Source: JANQJA01 sp040880285
GTDB taxonomy: Bacteria; Pseudomonadota; Gammaproteobacteria; Pseudomonadales; Azotimanducaceae
NCBI GenBank assembly: GCA_040880285.1
Contig: JBBDIT010000076.1
Span: forward strand, 1 to 64,000
Length of the DNA: 64,000 nt
Direction of reading: 5' to 3'
Part shown: one piece after another, positions 33,138 to 42,323 of the stretch
How positions within the stretch are numbered: the stretch's first letter is position 1
How the letters are laid out: every line of letters begins with the position of its first letter
Position numbers and translations under genes: made by a program
Notes under the pieces: model-generated
What the model was told of the DNA's origin: nothing
The model's input: the letters and a program-made list of their open reading frames with translations, nothing else
The model's database searches: none

Positions 33138-33911
33138 TCAGATCTTGTCAAAGTCGCCGTGCCTGCCCTTGCCACTGGCGAATCTTGCCGCACCCGCCCG
33201 GGTTTCTCCCGATTGTATGACTTCTCGCCCGAGTTGGGTTTCATGGGCGAGCGCATCATCAAGTGACATGGACCACTGCTGATAGGCGGACATCCGATCA
33301 CTGCGCATACAAAGCTGTGGGAACCCACAGAGCGACCTCGCCAATTCGACAGCGCCGTCGAGTGCCTTTCCGGGTTCCGTCAGGCGATTGGCGAGACCTA
33401 TGGATTTGGCTTCATCGCCGCTGACCCCCCGGCCCGTCAGGATGAGATCCATGGCGTGACTCTGGCCCAGCATCCTCGTTAGCCTGATCGTACCACCGTC
33501 AATCAGGGGGACCCCCCAGCGCCTGCAATAGACGCCGAATACGGCGTCACTTGCCGCGACCCTTAAATCGCACCAGATTGAAAGTTCCAGACCGCCCGCA
33601 ACCGCATAGCCTTCGACCGCTGCAATGACCGGTTTATTCAAAAGCATACGAGTCGGCCCCATGGGACCATCGCCGTCCCGGTGAACCCGATTGCCCTTGC
33701 CGGTTGCGACCGCTTTCAGGTCGGCACCGGCGCAGAAGGTGCCGTTTGCACCGGTTAGAATGGCGACTTTTTGGGTTTCATCCGCGTCAAATGTACGAAA
33801 TGCATCGGCAAGCAGGGCCGCGGTGGGGCCGTCAACGGCGTTGCGGGCCCCGGGTCGGTTGATCGTGATGATGGTGATGGCGTCATCTTTTGTAACCCGT
33901 ACAGTTGGCAT
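33138..33911 (-). CDS. Crotonase/enoyl-CoA hydratase-family protein
   Basis: A 257-residue crotonase. Marks: TINRPGARNAVDGPTA, NGTFCAGADLKAV, EGYAVAGGLELSIWCDLRVA and WGVPLIDGGTIRLTRMLG. The second catalytic segment has DGGT where most hydratases have AGGT, close to the enoyl-CoA hydratase subgroup found in CoA-dependent degradation. Substrate unknown. ATG at 33911 gives the usual short N-terminus. Confidence 0.83.
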   Translation of the reverse strand: MPTVRVTKDDAITIITINRPGARNAVDGPTAALLADAFRTFDADETQKVAILTGANGTFCAGADLKAVATGKGNRVHRDGDGPMGPTRMLLNKPVIAAVEGYAVAGGLELSIWCDLRVAASDAVFGVYCRRWGVPLIDGGTIRLTRMLGQSHAMDLILTGRGVSGDEAKSIGLANRLTEPGKALDGAVELARSLCGFPQLCMRSDRMSAYQQWSMSLDDALAHETQLGREVIQSGETRAGAARFASGKGRHGDFDKI

Positions 33912-34016
33912 GGCTGGTACCTCGCTTGTCGTTGCGTAGTGGTTGCGTTGTGATTCAGCTGAATCCGGAATTCGGCTCCGAACGTATGATAATGGTGTTA
34001 TTGACAGGTTACATGA

Positions 34017-35384
34017 ATGGCGTCCATCGATAATTCAGCCAGGGGAAGTCGCTTGAACCGGAGTTTGTTCATTTTCCGTCGTGATCTCAGAGTACACGAC
34101 AATACGGGCTTGATGGCGGCCTCGCGGGCAGCCAGGGAAGTCGTTCCCTGTTTTATCCTGGACGATACAATATTGAACCGGTTTGAGGGCCACGGGTATC
34201 GCAAGGCCTTTGTGTTTGACTCATTGCGGGACCTGGCGAGACAGGTGAAGGACCAGGGTGGCGTGCTCAACATTGTGCATGAACGCCCCGAAGTTGCGGT
34301 TGAGCGAATGATTGTCAAGGCCGGGATTGACTCGGTGTTTGTTAATCGCGATTACACGCCTTTCAGTGCCAGGCGTGATAGGACGATTGAAGCCTTGTGC
34401 AAGCGTCTCGGCATATCCTTCCATAGACTTCCTGACACCCTTTTGAATGAACCGGAAGCGGTCAGGAAGGCGGACGGTTCGCCTTATCTTGTATTTACTC
34501 CTTATTTCAGGTCAGCGAACCAGCGAGCCGTTCCGGCGCCGGATTCGGCAATCCCCGCTAATTTCTGCAAGCAGGGATTCATTCATGATGAGGTGCCTGA
34601 GTGTGAAATAACCTCACCCGTTGCTGCAGGCCGCACAGGCGCGCAGGGAATTCTCAAACTCATCAGTAGCCTTAAGGATTATGCCCATACGCGTGACTAT
34701 CCAGCGTTGGAGGGTACCAGTAGATTATCCTGTCATCTGCGTTTCGGGACTGTTTCGCCCAGGGAAGTATGGCACGCCACTGCCAATGCGTTAGGCAGTA
34801 ACCACCCAATGTTGCGCCAGCTTTACTGGCGGGATTTCTTTACGCAGATCGCATTCCATTACCCACACGTATTTGGCCATGCCTTCAGGCGCCAATATGA
34901 CAGACTGACCTGGAACAAGGATGACGACTTGTTGCAGGCCTGGTGCGAGGGTCGTACAGGATTCCCGCTCGTCGATGCAGGTATGCGGGAACTGGTTGCG
35001 ACCGGCTATATGCACAACCGGGTTCGTATGGTTGCGGCATCCTTCCTGGTAAAAAACCTGCATATCGACTGGCGCATCGGCGAGGCTTTCTTTGCCCGAC
35101 ATCTCATTGACTATGATCCGGCAGTCAATAATGGCAACTGGCAGTGGGTGGCATCCACCGGTTGCGACGCACAGCCTTATTTCCGTGTCTTTAACCCGTT
35201 CCGGCAACAGCTGAAATTTGATCCTGATGCCTTGTATATCAAGCGGTGGGTATCGGAGCTCGCCCGGTGGTCCGAAAGGGACATCCATGGCCTGGATAGG
35301 CGCCCGGAGGGTTACTTTCCACCCATCGTCGACCTCAAGGCCAGTGCCGAGGAGATCAAGGCGCGGTTCAAATCGTTAGGCTAG
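34017..35384 (+). CDS. phrB: Deoxyribodipyrimidine photolyase
   Basis: A 455-residue class I cyclobutane-pyrimidine-dimer photolyase, which uses blue light and FAD to repair UV damage. N-terminal antenna domain (residues 14-130); FAD domain with HLRFGTVSPREVW, LYWRDFFTQIAFHYP, GRTGFPLVDAGMRELVATGY and HNRVRMVAASFLVKNL. The active-site stretch NNGNWQWVASTGCDAQPYFR is complete, as needed for activity. ATG at 34017; the ATG at 34013 is out of frame. Possession of a photolyase fits a sunlit habitat. Confidence 0.92.
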   Translation: MASIDNSARGSRLNRSLFIFRRDLRVHDNTGLMAASRAAREVVPCFILDDTILNRFEGHGYRKAFVFDSLRDLARQVKDQGGVLNIVHERPEVAVERMIVKAGIDSVFVNRDYTPFSARRDRTIEALCKRLGISFHRLPDTLLNEPEAVRKADGSPYLVFTPYFRSANQRAVPAPDSAIPANFCKQGFIHDEVPECEITSPVAAGRTGAQGILKLISSLKDYAHTRDYPALEGTSRLSCHLRFGTVSPREVWHATANALGSNHPMLRQLYWRDFFTQIAFHYPHVFGHAFRRQYDRLTWNKDDDLLQAWCEGRTGFPLVDAGMRELVATGYMHNRVRMVAASFLVKNLHIDWRIGEAFFARHLIDYDPAVNNGNWQWVASTGCDAQPYFRVFNPFRQQLKFDPDALYIKRWVSELARWSERDIHGLDRRPEGYFPPIVDLKASAEEIKARFKSLG

Positions 35385-35441
35385 CCTGAAAGCCGGTGAA
35401 AGTATGTCGACACGGAGGCGTTGATCCACTAATTTAGATCG

Positions 35442-36272
35442 ATGTCGGCAAAATCCCTTCCTACTATCGTGCGTACCGTTGAACTCTTCAGGGAGCGTGA
35501 ATCTGGCATTTGCCACAGCATTCGGGTGCCTTTCGGAGAACTTGTCGGCTATACCAATAAGGCGCCTTACAAGGATGAAGCGCCGAACGAAGACAATCTC
35601 GCAGTGTTTGAGGTGGATCAGGAAAATTGCTTACTTGTGGTTGCCGATGGCGTCGGTGGTAGTCCAGCCGGTGCTGCCGCATCCCAGCTTGTGATCGATA
35701 AACTGGCCACTTACCTGGCCGATCCACCTTTGCCAGTTGCCATCCCTGCCCTGGTTATCACGGCGCTTGAGGACGCACACGAAGAAATCCGTGCAAGAGG
35801 CAGTGGCTCGGCGTCGACGGTGGCGCTTGCGCACGTGGGCATGGACATGTTCCGGCCGGCACATGCGGGTGACTCTGTCGTTATGGCGTGTGGACAGCGA
35901 GGGAAGCTGAAATTTGAAACCATTGCACACTCGCCTGTGGGCTATGCACTTGAGTCGGGCATTTTGTCGGAGGATGAAGCCTTCACGCACGAGGACCGTC
36001 ACGTGGTATCCAACATCGTTGGTGGCCAGGACATTCATATTACGTTGGGTGGCAGTGTTAACTTGTCAAAGTGGGACACGTTGTTGCTTGCGACCGATGG
36101 TGTCACTGACAACCTGCGGCAATCAGAAATTATTGATACGATCCGACGTGGACCTTTGCTCAAGTGCGGTGAGACACTGGCACAGATGGTAGTAGACCGA
36201 ATGGAAACGAATACAGGAGGCAAGCCGGATGACGTGACCTTTATTTTGTTCAGGCGTACCAGGCAAAAATGA
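35442..36272 (+). CDS. PP2C-family protein phosphatase
   Basis: A 276-residue PPM/PP2C serine/threonine phosphatase with a metal site formed by NEDN (near 49-52), VVADGVGGSPAG (near 66-77), LLATDGVTDN and KPDDVTFIL. Such enzymes reverse eukaryotic-like protein kinases. Its stop overlaps the start of the kinase gene by four bases, so the two are made together. The stretch before it is only 57 bases after the photolyase stop. Whether it lies in a signalling pathway or belongs to a larger system cannot be seen. Confidence 0.85.
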   Translation: MSAKSLPTIVRTVELFRERESGICHSIRVPFGELVGYTNKAPYKDEAPNEDNLAVFEVDQENCLLVVADGVGGSPAGAAASQLVIDKLATYLADPPLPVAIPALVITALEDAHEEIRARGSGSASTVALAHVGMDMFRPAHAGDSVVMACGQRGKLKFETIAHSPVGYALESGILSEDEAFTHEDRHVVSNIVGGQDIHITLGGSVNLSKWDTLLLATDGVTDNLRQSEIIDTIRRGPLLKCGETLAQMVVDRMETNTGGKPDDVTFILFRRTRQK

Positions 36273-36985
36273 AGATCGATAAGTTTGCTCTCCCTCCGGG
36301 TCGGTTGCTTACCAACAAGTATCGTGTACTCGAACAACTTGGTGAAGGTTATGAAGGGGAGGTTTACAAGATCGAAGAACTGAGTACCGGTATTACCCGG
36401 GCGGCAAAGCTGTTTTATCCGCATCGAAATATCAAGGGCCGCGCCATCCGAATGCTGGCGCAGAAGTTACACAAGCTGCGGACTTGTCCTATTCTGATCC
36501 AGTACCATAATCAGGAGACCATTACCTTTCGTCGAACGCCGATCTCGGTCATGATCTCTGAATATATCGAGGGCGAACCACTGGCAGATTTTCTCGCGCG
36601 CCAGCCGGGTAAGTATTTGCTACCTTTCCAGGCGTGTCACTTGCTGTACGCGCTGGTTGACGGCGTCAAGGATATCCACCAGCATCGCGAGTATCACGGT
36701 GATTTGCACACAAGCAACATAATCGTGCACCGCTTTGGCCTGGGTTTTTCGCTGAAACTGATCGATTTCTATCATTGGGATACGCCCAGGCAAGAGAACA
36801 TCAAGGAAGACATCGTCGATTGCGTCAAGGTTTTCTACGACTCACTGGGGGGGCCAAAACGCTACGCGAAACAACCCGATGCGGTGAAGTATATTTGTTG
36901 TGGTTTAAAGCGTGGGCTTATTTTAAAGAAGTTTCCAACCGCCATAAGCTTGAGAGATCACTTGCTGTCGATGCGCTGGGACTGA
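36269..36985 (+). CDS. Compact eukaryotic-like protein kinase, unusual catalytic motifs
   Basis: A 238-residue kinase-fold protein. The glycine loop is LGEGYEGEVY (residues 24-33), the ATP lysine is K47 (AAKLF), the hinge is MISEYIEGEPL (near 95-105). The catalytic loop reads HGDLHTSN (143-150) in place of HRDLKPEN; D145 and N150 are kept. The DFG aspartate is D166 in LIDFYHW, giving DFY. The C-lobe is short and there is no extracellular or transmembrane part. HGD loops are also typical of aminoglycoside and small-molecule kinases. Overlaps the phosphatase gene by four bases. Confidence 0.75.
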   Translation: MKIDKFALPPGRLLTNKYRVLEQLGEGYEGEVYKIEELSTGITRAAKLFYPHRNIKGRAIRMLAQKLHKLRTCPILIQYHNQETITFRRTPISVMISEYIEGEPLADFLARQPGKYLLPFQACHLLYALVDGVKDIHQHREYHGDLHTSNIIVHRFGLGFSLKLIDFYHWDTPRQENIKEDIVDCVKVFYDSLGGPKRYAKQPDAVKYICCGLKRGLILKKFPTAISLRDHLLSMRWD

Positions 36986-37018
36986 CAAGAATAAGTATTT
37001 GTAGAGGCTGGCACGGTG

Positions 37019-37516
37019 TCAGGCACGGCGGTGACGAAATATTCGACCGATTATGAGCCGCAGCGTATCCGATAGCAGAATACCGAATACCAGAAGGCCG
37101 CCCGCGCAAAAGGCCGAGTCTGTATTGAGTGTTATTGTGTAGGTATAGTTTGAAATAGTCTCGTCGAAAATTTCACGGTCGGCATTGATGGACACCTCAA
37201 TGATTCGTCCAGCCAGCGACGTGTTGAGCCCTGCCATTGCTGCTTCGAATTGGATGAGGCGATTGTACATATCAGCGATGACTATCGCCTCGCTGGAAAA
37301 TGTTGCCTCCGGGCTTTGTCGGTGTTTTTCAATCAGTGCAGCCAGAGAGCCTCCGTGGTACTGATCGGCGATCTGCTGGAATCCCTGGAGGTTGTTTGCT
37401 ACTTCAAAGAAGTGAGCGCTTAGTCGTTGTTCATACTGATCGATGAAGCCCGTGACCTGCAAGCCGGCAACCACAAGTGCGGATGCCAGCAGGATTGTAA
37501 AATAGCGATATAGCAC
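37019..37516 (-). CDS. DUF2937 family membrane protein
   Basis: A 165-residue protein with an N-terminal membrane segment (FTILLASALVVAGLQVTGF) and a C-terminal one (AFCAGGLLVFGILLSDTLRLII), with a helical periplasmic part between, including HFFEVANNLQGFQQIADQYHGGS, trimmed here to the region 35-57. It matches the DUF2937 pattern (FxxQYxQRL start). Function unknown. It is 12 bases after the FecR-like gene. Confidence 0.7.
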   Translation of the reverse strand: MLYRYFTILLASALVVAGLQVTGFIDQYEQRLSAHFFEVANNLQGFQQIADQYHGGSLAALIEKHRQSPEATFSSEAIVIADMYNRLIQFEAAMAGLNTSLAGRIIEVSINADREIFDETISNYTYTITLNTDSAFCAGGLLVFGILLSDTLRLIIGRIFRHRRA

Positions 37517-37528
37517 GGTAATACCTCC

Positions 37529-38182
37529 CTAGATTCCGGTCTCTTGCGTGGCGCGTTGCAACTTGCTAATGCTCCATGGCGTTGCCGGCTGTGGGGCCGT
37601 GCCACCGATAACCGTGGTACCCTGGCCGGCGGTTGTTATTTCAGTTCGGCCGTGGCGGTTATCGACAATGAAGCCGCGCCCTTCCAGCAAGGCGACATCG
37701 AGCGTGTTGTCCGCGAATATGAACCCTCCCCATACATCTGCCCCGAGGACATTGATCAGGGCTACGGGTGTCTGGATTTCATACCGGGTTCGCCAGGCGT
37801 TAACCCCAAACCGGGTTGATGTGCGCAGGGAGCCAGAAGTCAATGTAATGCGTGCGTTGGGGCTGCCTGCATCCGGCGTATAGTCGTAGAGACGAAAGAC
37901 AATGTGAGAAGCAGGACCGATTTCGATTCGTGAGTCGTCGATCATTTCAATAGCCGCTTTTGATGTGAGATCGGTTTGGACGATGTCACTTTTGAATATG
38001 CGGGACTGGTTATCAAGAATATAGGTTCGATTGTTCCGGACAACTGAAGGAGATCCCGATGCTGCTATGACTATACCGATTGCGCCGGGTTCAATTTCTT
38101 CATCCGTGAACGAGCAGCCTGACATGGCCCAAACCAATGAGAGGAAGAGTGTGACGCTATGACTATTTCTTTTGAACCTCAT
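37529..38182 (-). CDS. FecR-domain lipoprotein
   Basis: A protein of about 217 residues starting MRFKRNSHSVTLFLSLVWAM, followed by SGC: a lipoprotein signal. The body is a FecR domain (IGIVIAASGSPSVVRNNRTY, IFKSDIVQTDLTSKAAIEM, GSLRTSTRFG and INVLGADVWGGF). FecR domains often sit under sigma/anti-sigma systems, but no sigma-factor gene is near. Here it is a free lipoprotein next to a DUF2937 protein. An earlier in-frame start at 38218 would add 12 residues; the start overlaps the cupin stop. Confidence 0.7.
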   Translation of the reverse strand: MRFKRNSHSVTLFLSLVWAMSGCSFTDEEIEPGAIGIVIAASGSPSVVRNNRTYILDNQSRIFKSDIVQTDLTSKAAIEMIDDSRIEIGPASHIVFRLYDYTPDAGSPNARITLTSGSLRTSTRFGVNAWRTRYEIQTPVALINVLGADVWGGFIFADNTLDVALLEGRGFIVDNRHGRTEITTAGQGTTVIGGTAPQPATPWSISKLQRATQETGI

Positions 38183-38642
38183 GCAGGTTTTCCAGGTCGA
38201 CATAGTGTTTCGCGCCATTCACGCGAAACATTCTGCGATTGATGCGGGGGTAGTCACAGATATCGATCGCATTTCGATTTCCGCCCATCAAATAGACCAG
38301 GTCTTCGTCAAAAGGATTGTGCAGCGAGTGTGGCAACGAGTGTTTCGTAAATGCCATAAAGTCGCCTGGCCCGACTTCTTGCCGGTCATCCCCAATCTCT
38401 GCAATTCCCTTACCTGAGAGAATGTACAGGAATTCTTCGTCAACATGATGGAAGTGATAGCGGGTCGATTCATTGCCCGATTCCAGGCGTACCAGATGGA
38501 TACCGAGGTCAGTTAGCCCCAGCAGGTCACCAATGGATCGGGTATAGCGGATGGCGTTGTCGTTGAATTGGTGCACGCTTACGACTTCGGTCAGCCTCGC
38601 TATGTCTCTGGCCTTGATCAAGGGATAAGGTTTTTCGGTCAT
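38163..38642 (-). CDS. Cupin-domain protein
   Basis: A 159-residue single-cupin protein. The two cupin motifs are RYHFHHVDEEFLYILSGKG and GDFMAFTKHSLPHSLHNP, with histidines that could hold one metal ion. Function is not recognised; cupin-2 members bind sugars, act as isomerases or as sensors. Its start overlaps the RhlB stop by four bases (ATGA), a clear operon, and its stop overlaps the FecR-like start. Confidence 0.75.
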   Translation of the reverse strand: MTEKPYPLIKARDIARLTEVVSVHQFNDNAIRYTRSIGDLLGLTDLGIHLVRLESGNESTRYHFHHVDEEFLYILSGKGIAEIGDDRQEVGPGDFMAFTKHSLPHSLHNPFDEDLVYLMGGNRNAIDICDYPRINRRMFRVNGAKHYVDLENLHEVQKK

Positions 38643-40012
38643 CGCCGACGCCCTCCTGCCGGTCTCTGCGGTGCACGATCCCTGGCGAGCGCTGCCCGAA
38701 CCGGCTTTGGCGGTGTTTCCAGCAGTTCTGCAGGTGGTGCCTGACAGTCGAGTGGCTCACCGAGGAGTGCCTCAATACCCGGTAGCATAAACGAGTCATC
38801 TTCACAGGCAAGTGAGATAGAAATACCGGTGGCACCGGCCCGACCGGTGCGACCGATTCTGTGGATATAGTCCTCCGGGTCCTCTGGCAAGTTGTAGTTG
38901 ACCACATGGCTGATGTTATCCACGTGGATACCGCGGCCCGCGACGTCGGTTGCGACCAGGATTTTCAGTTCACCGGACTTGAACTTGTCGAGTGTCGATA
39001 TTCGCTTTTTTTGTGGTACCTCACCAGTCAGGAGTCCGCAATCTATTCCGTTTCGATACAAGCGATCGGCCAGGCTCCTTGTTTCGTCGCGTCGGTTTAC
39101 GAAGATAAGAATGCGATCAACCTCGGCGCTCTTGATGAGGTTGTAAAGGACGGCATACTTCTGATCGCTGCTGGTCAGGTATACCCGCTGGTCTACCGAG
39201 TCCACTGCGATCTGGTCGGGATCTATGTCGATCCGGACCGGATCTTTGGTCCATTGTGCGGAGAGTCGCCTGATATCTTCGCTGAACGTGGCACTAAACA
39301 ACTGTGTTTGACGATTTTCTTTTTTTGGTGTTCGACGAATTATTTCCTTAACGTCGGGAATAAAGCCCATGCTGAGCATCCGGTCTGCCTCGTCGATGAT
39401 TAGCATTTCGACCTGGGACAGATCCACAATACGTGAGCGGCAAAAGTCGAGCAGGCGCCCGGGTGTGGCGATGACAATATCGACGTTCTTGCGGAGCTGC
39501 TGCTTTTGCTTTTCGTAGTCGATGCCACCCACCAATGAAGCCACGATCAAATCCGTATGTCCGGCCAGTTGTTCGGCATCCTTGGCAATCTGTAGGGCTA
39601 GTTCACGGGTGGGTGCAATGGCCAGGGCAAATGGGGTTCCCGGCGGGCGTCGCTCGTGTTCGGGGTTCTCCAGTTGAAAAGCAATAGTGGAAATCAGGAA
39701 AGCGGCCGTCTTGCCGGTTCCGGTCTGGGCCTGGGCGATCACATCACGACCATCGAGCGCATGTGGCAGGACCTCTTTTTGGACCGGCGTACAGTTAAGG
39801 AATCCGAGTTCAAGAATCGCTCGATTCAATTCATCCGGCAAGTGCAGTTCTGCAAAGTCTGGTGGCAGCCTATCCTCAGGTACAACTTTATTTTTTACCT
39901 GCAGCGCGGTTGCTTTATCGCGCTGTAGCTCAGGTGGCAGTCTGGCCGCATCGTCAGGTTTGTTTTGGGTTTCATCGTCAGGCGATGAGAAGAGACGTTT
40001 AAAAAAATTCAT
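38639..40012 (-). CDS. rhlB: DEAD-box RNA helicase RhlB
   Basis: A 457-residue DEAD-box helicase. Motifs: Q-motif (LGFLNCTPVQKEVLPHAL), AQTGTGKTAAF (I), PTRELALQI (Ia), TPGRLLDF, DEADRMLSMGF (II, DEAD), SATFS (III), RILIFVNRRDETRS (IV), VATDVAGRGIHV (V) and HRIGRTGRAG (VI). N-terminus MNFFKRLFSSPDDE and a basic C-terminal tail (RAPQRPAGGRRR) fit RhlB, the helicase of the RNA degradosome. The tail is longer than needed for the core. It heads a four-gene minus-strand operon. Confidence 0.87.
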   Translation of the reverse strand: MNFFKRLFSSPDDETQNKPDDAARLPPELQRDKATALQVKNKVVPEDRLPPDFAELHLPDELNRAILELGFLNCTPVQKEVLPHALDGRDVIAQAQTGTGKTAAFLISTIAFQLENPEHERRPPGTPFALAIAPTRELALQIAKDAEQLAGHTDLIVASLVGGIDYEKQKQQLRKNVDIVIATPGRLLDFCRSRIVDLSQVEMLIIDEADRMLSMGFIPDVKEIIRRTPKKENRQTQLFSATFSEDIRRLSAQWTKDPVRIDIDPDQIAVDSVDQRVYLTSSDQKYAVLYNLIKSAEVDRILIFVNRRDETRSLADRLYRNGIDCGLLTGEVPQKKRISTLDKFKSGELKILVATDVAGRGIHVDNISHVVNYNLPEDPEDYIHRIGRTGRAGATGISISLACEDDSFMLPGIEALLGEPLDCQAPPAELLETPPKPVRAALARDRAPQRPAGGRRR

Positions 40013-40034
40013 GATCTGGTAGCAGTACGACGCA

Positions 40035-41330
40035 TCATCGGCTCAATAGTTTGTTAACCGATGCCAGTTGGATGCAGACCACAAATACCTCCAGTGCTTG
40101 TCTTAGTTGATCTAATGAAGGGAAAGTCGGTGCAATCCTGATATTACGGTCTAGAGGATCCATGCCGTAAGGGAAGGTCGCACCGGCAGGTGTGAGCTTA
40201 ACGCCTGCCTCGTCGGCAAGTCGAACAACTTCGCTTGCAAGGCCGGGCAGGGTGTCAAGCGAGATAAAGTAGCCTCCCCTGGGCGTCGTCCACTCAGCGA
40301 TGCCTGTGCCGCCTAGCGCACTTTCCAGTTTCGCAAGCACGAGATCGAACTTGGGTCTGATGATTGCCTGGTGTTTTGCCATATGTGCCGCCAATGCCTC
40401 GGAGTCCTTGAGGAATCGAACGTGACGCAATTGGTTGACCTTGTCAAAGCCAATGATGGAGCCAGACAGGAATTGCTCGAAGATTGCCAGATTCTGTACA
40501 GACGCACCCAGAAAGGCGATCCCCGCTCCGGCAAAGGTGATTTTGGATGTAGAGGCAAGCATGACAACGCTGTCCTGGGTGCTTTGCTTGCGCGCGAGCG
40601 CCATCAGGTTCGACAACTCATCAGGCTCATCAGCAAGATGATGTACCGCATAGGCGTTGTCCCACATGATGCGGAAGTTGTCTCCGGCGATGATTGGCAG
40701 TTTCGAAAGGCGTGAGACGGTTTCATCGCTGTAGGTGTAGCCGGTCGGGTTGGAGTATCTGGGAACGCACCATATGCCTTTGATAAGCGGGTCGCTGCTG
40801 ACCAGTGACTCGACCTCGGCCATGTCAGGCCCAGCTTCAGTCATGGCGACAGTGATCATCTCGATATTGAATTGCTCACAAATAGTGTAATGACGATCAT
40901 AACCGGGTACAGGACACAGGAATTTAACCCGTCCGTTTGCTGCTTTTGCCTCCCTGTGCCAGCTGTTGCCCGCGTGGTTTTGCATGAGGTCAATATACTG
41001 GTACATCAGGGTGAGGCTGCTGTTACCCCCCACAAGCACCTCATCAGGAGCTAACCCAAGTATGTCTGCACCCAGTGCCCGTGCTTCTGGAATACCGAGA
41101 ATGCCGCCGTAATTCCGAACATCAGTGCCGTCTTGCAGCAGGTAAAATCCTTCGAGAATACCGTCGAGGGCATTTGAAAGGTCCAGTTGCTCCTTCGATG
41201 GTTTGCCCCGCGTCAGGTCCAGTTTGAGTCCGGCGGCCTTGAATTGATCATAGTGGCTGGAAATGCTCTCGTGGAGTGATTGCAGTTCGGCTGTCGAAAG
41301 GTCTGCATACTTCATCATTGCATCGCTCAT
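40035..41330 (-). CDS. Aspartate aminotransferase, subgroup Ic
   Basis: A 431-residue PLP transaminase of the Corynebacterium/Mycobacterium-type aspartate aminotransferase family. Opening TRGKPSKEQLDL with LDLSNAL (family start LDLTRGKPS), then DVRNYGGILGIPEAR, EVLVGGNSSLTLMYQ, IWCVPRYSNPTGYT and the PLP-lysine segment LASTSKITFAGAGIAF. It would convert aspartate and 2-oxoglutarate to oxaloacetate and glutamate. Overlaps argC by four bases, which suggests a link to amino-acid synthesis. Confidence 0.82.
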   Translation of the reverse strand: MSDAMMKYADLSTAELQSLHESISSHYDQFKAAGLKLDLTRGKPSKEQLDLSNALDGILEGFYLLQDGTDVRNYGGILGIPEARALGADILGLAPDEVLVGGNSSLTLMYQYIDLMQNHAGNSWHREAKAANGRVKFLCPVPGYDRHYTICEQFNIEMITVAMTEAGPDMAEVESLVSSDPLIKGIWCVPRYSNPTGYTYSDETVSRLSKLPIIAGDNFRIMWDNAYAVHHLADEPDELSNLMALARKQSTQDSVVMLASTSKITFAGAGIAFLGASVQNLAIFEQFLSGSIIGFDKVNQLRHVRFLKDSEALAAHMAKHQAIIRPKFDLVLAKLESALGGTGIAEWTTPRGGYFISLDTLPGLASEVVRLADEAGVKLTPAGATFPYGMDPLDRNIRIAPTFPSLDQLRQALEVFVVCIQLASVNKLLSR

Positions 41331-42295
41331 TTCGTCGAAATGCCGGTGAATTCAGGGATACCCAGCATCAAATTCAGATTCTGGACCGCTGCGCCGGCAG
41401 CACCTTTGCCAAGGTTGTCGAGACGCGCGATAAGCAGTATTTGCGCTTTGGTCCCGAACACAAAAAGGTCCACCTGATTGGTATCGTTATTCGCCTGGGG
41501 TTCAAGTTGTCCCTGTTCCAGTGCTGACTCGTCGTTGGCTTCATGGACCCTGATACATTCCTCGTCCGCATAGGCCTCGGCCAACAATGTGCTGACTTCG
41601 GCAGGGGTTACTTTTTTGCGGAGCCAGGTCTCTGACAGAGGTGTGCTAACGAGCATGCCCTGCGGGAAGTGACCCACTGATGGCAAGAACATGGGTGCAA
41701 TGGAGAGCCCCGCATAGTACTTCATTTCGGGCACGTGTTTGTGATTCATTGGCAGCGCATAGGGTCTGGAATACCAGAGCGAATCCGGATGTGACTTTGC
41801 TCTTGCTTCATAGCGTTCGATCATGCCGCGGCCACCGCCTGTATACCCGGACACTGCGCTGATCGTGAGCGCCGTGTCAGGATTGAGTATGCCGCTTGCA
41901 ACCAGGGGACGTATCGCCAGTAAGAAGCCAGTGGGGTAACAGCCCGGGTTGGAAACCTTGTTGGCAGAGATAATCGCGTCACGCTGACGTGCCCCGGTTC
42001 CGGTTTTGAGCTCGGGCAAACCATAAATCCATTCCCGGTCCACGCGGTGGGCGGTGCTGGCATCCAGCATCCGCGCCTTGCTGTTGGCGGCCAGTTTGAC
42101 AGTCCTTTTTGCTGGCTCGTCCGGCAGGCAAAGGATGACCAGGTCCGCCTCATTCACGAGGTCATACTTTACGCGTTCATCTTTACGGTCAGGCGCCGCG
42201 ATCTCGAGAATTTCAAGGTCATCACGACCTTCAAGATACTGGTGGATCTTGATGCCGGTGGTGCCTGCCTGTCCGTCGATAAATATCTTGTGCAT
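41327..42295 (-). CDS. argC: N-acetyl-gamma-glutamyl-phosphate reductase ArgC
   Basis: A 322-residue enzyme of arginine biosynthesis that reduces N-acetylglutamyl phosphate to the semialdehyde with NADPH. The active-site cysteine is in SNPGCYPTGFLL (near 114-125). The N-terminus is KIFIDGQAGTTGIKI and the length is that of the short, type 2 form. The C-terminal KGAAGAAVQNLNLMLG is typical. It forms an operon with the aminotransferase. Confidence 0.9.
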   Translation of the reverse strand: MHKIFIDGQAGTTGIKIHQYLEGRDDLEILEIAAPDRKDERVKYDLVNEADLVILCLPDEPAKRTVKLAANSKARMLDASTAHRVDREWIYGLPELKTGTGARQRDAIISANKVSNPGCYPTGFLLAIRPLVASGILNPDTALTISAVSGYTGGGRGMIERYEARAKSHPDSLWYSRPYALPMNHKHVPEMKYYAGLSIAPMFLPSVGHFPQGMLVSTPLSETWLRKKVTPAEVSTLLAEAYADEECIRVHEANDESALEQGQLEPQANNDTNQVDLFVFGTKAQILLIARLDNLGKGAAGAAVQNLNLMLGIPEFTGISTK

Positions 42296-42323
42296 CTTTT
42301 TGTGTCGTCAATCATTTGGCTGG

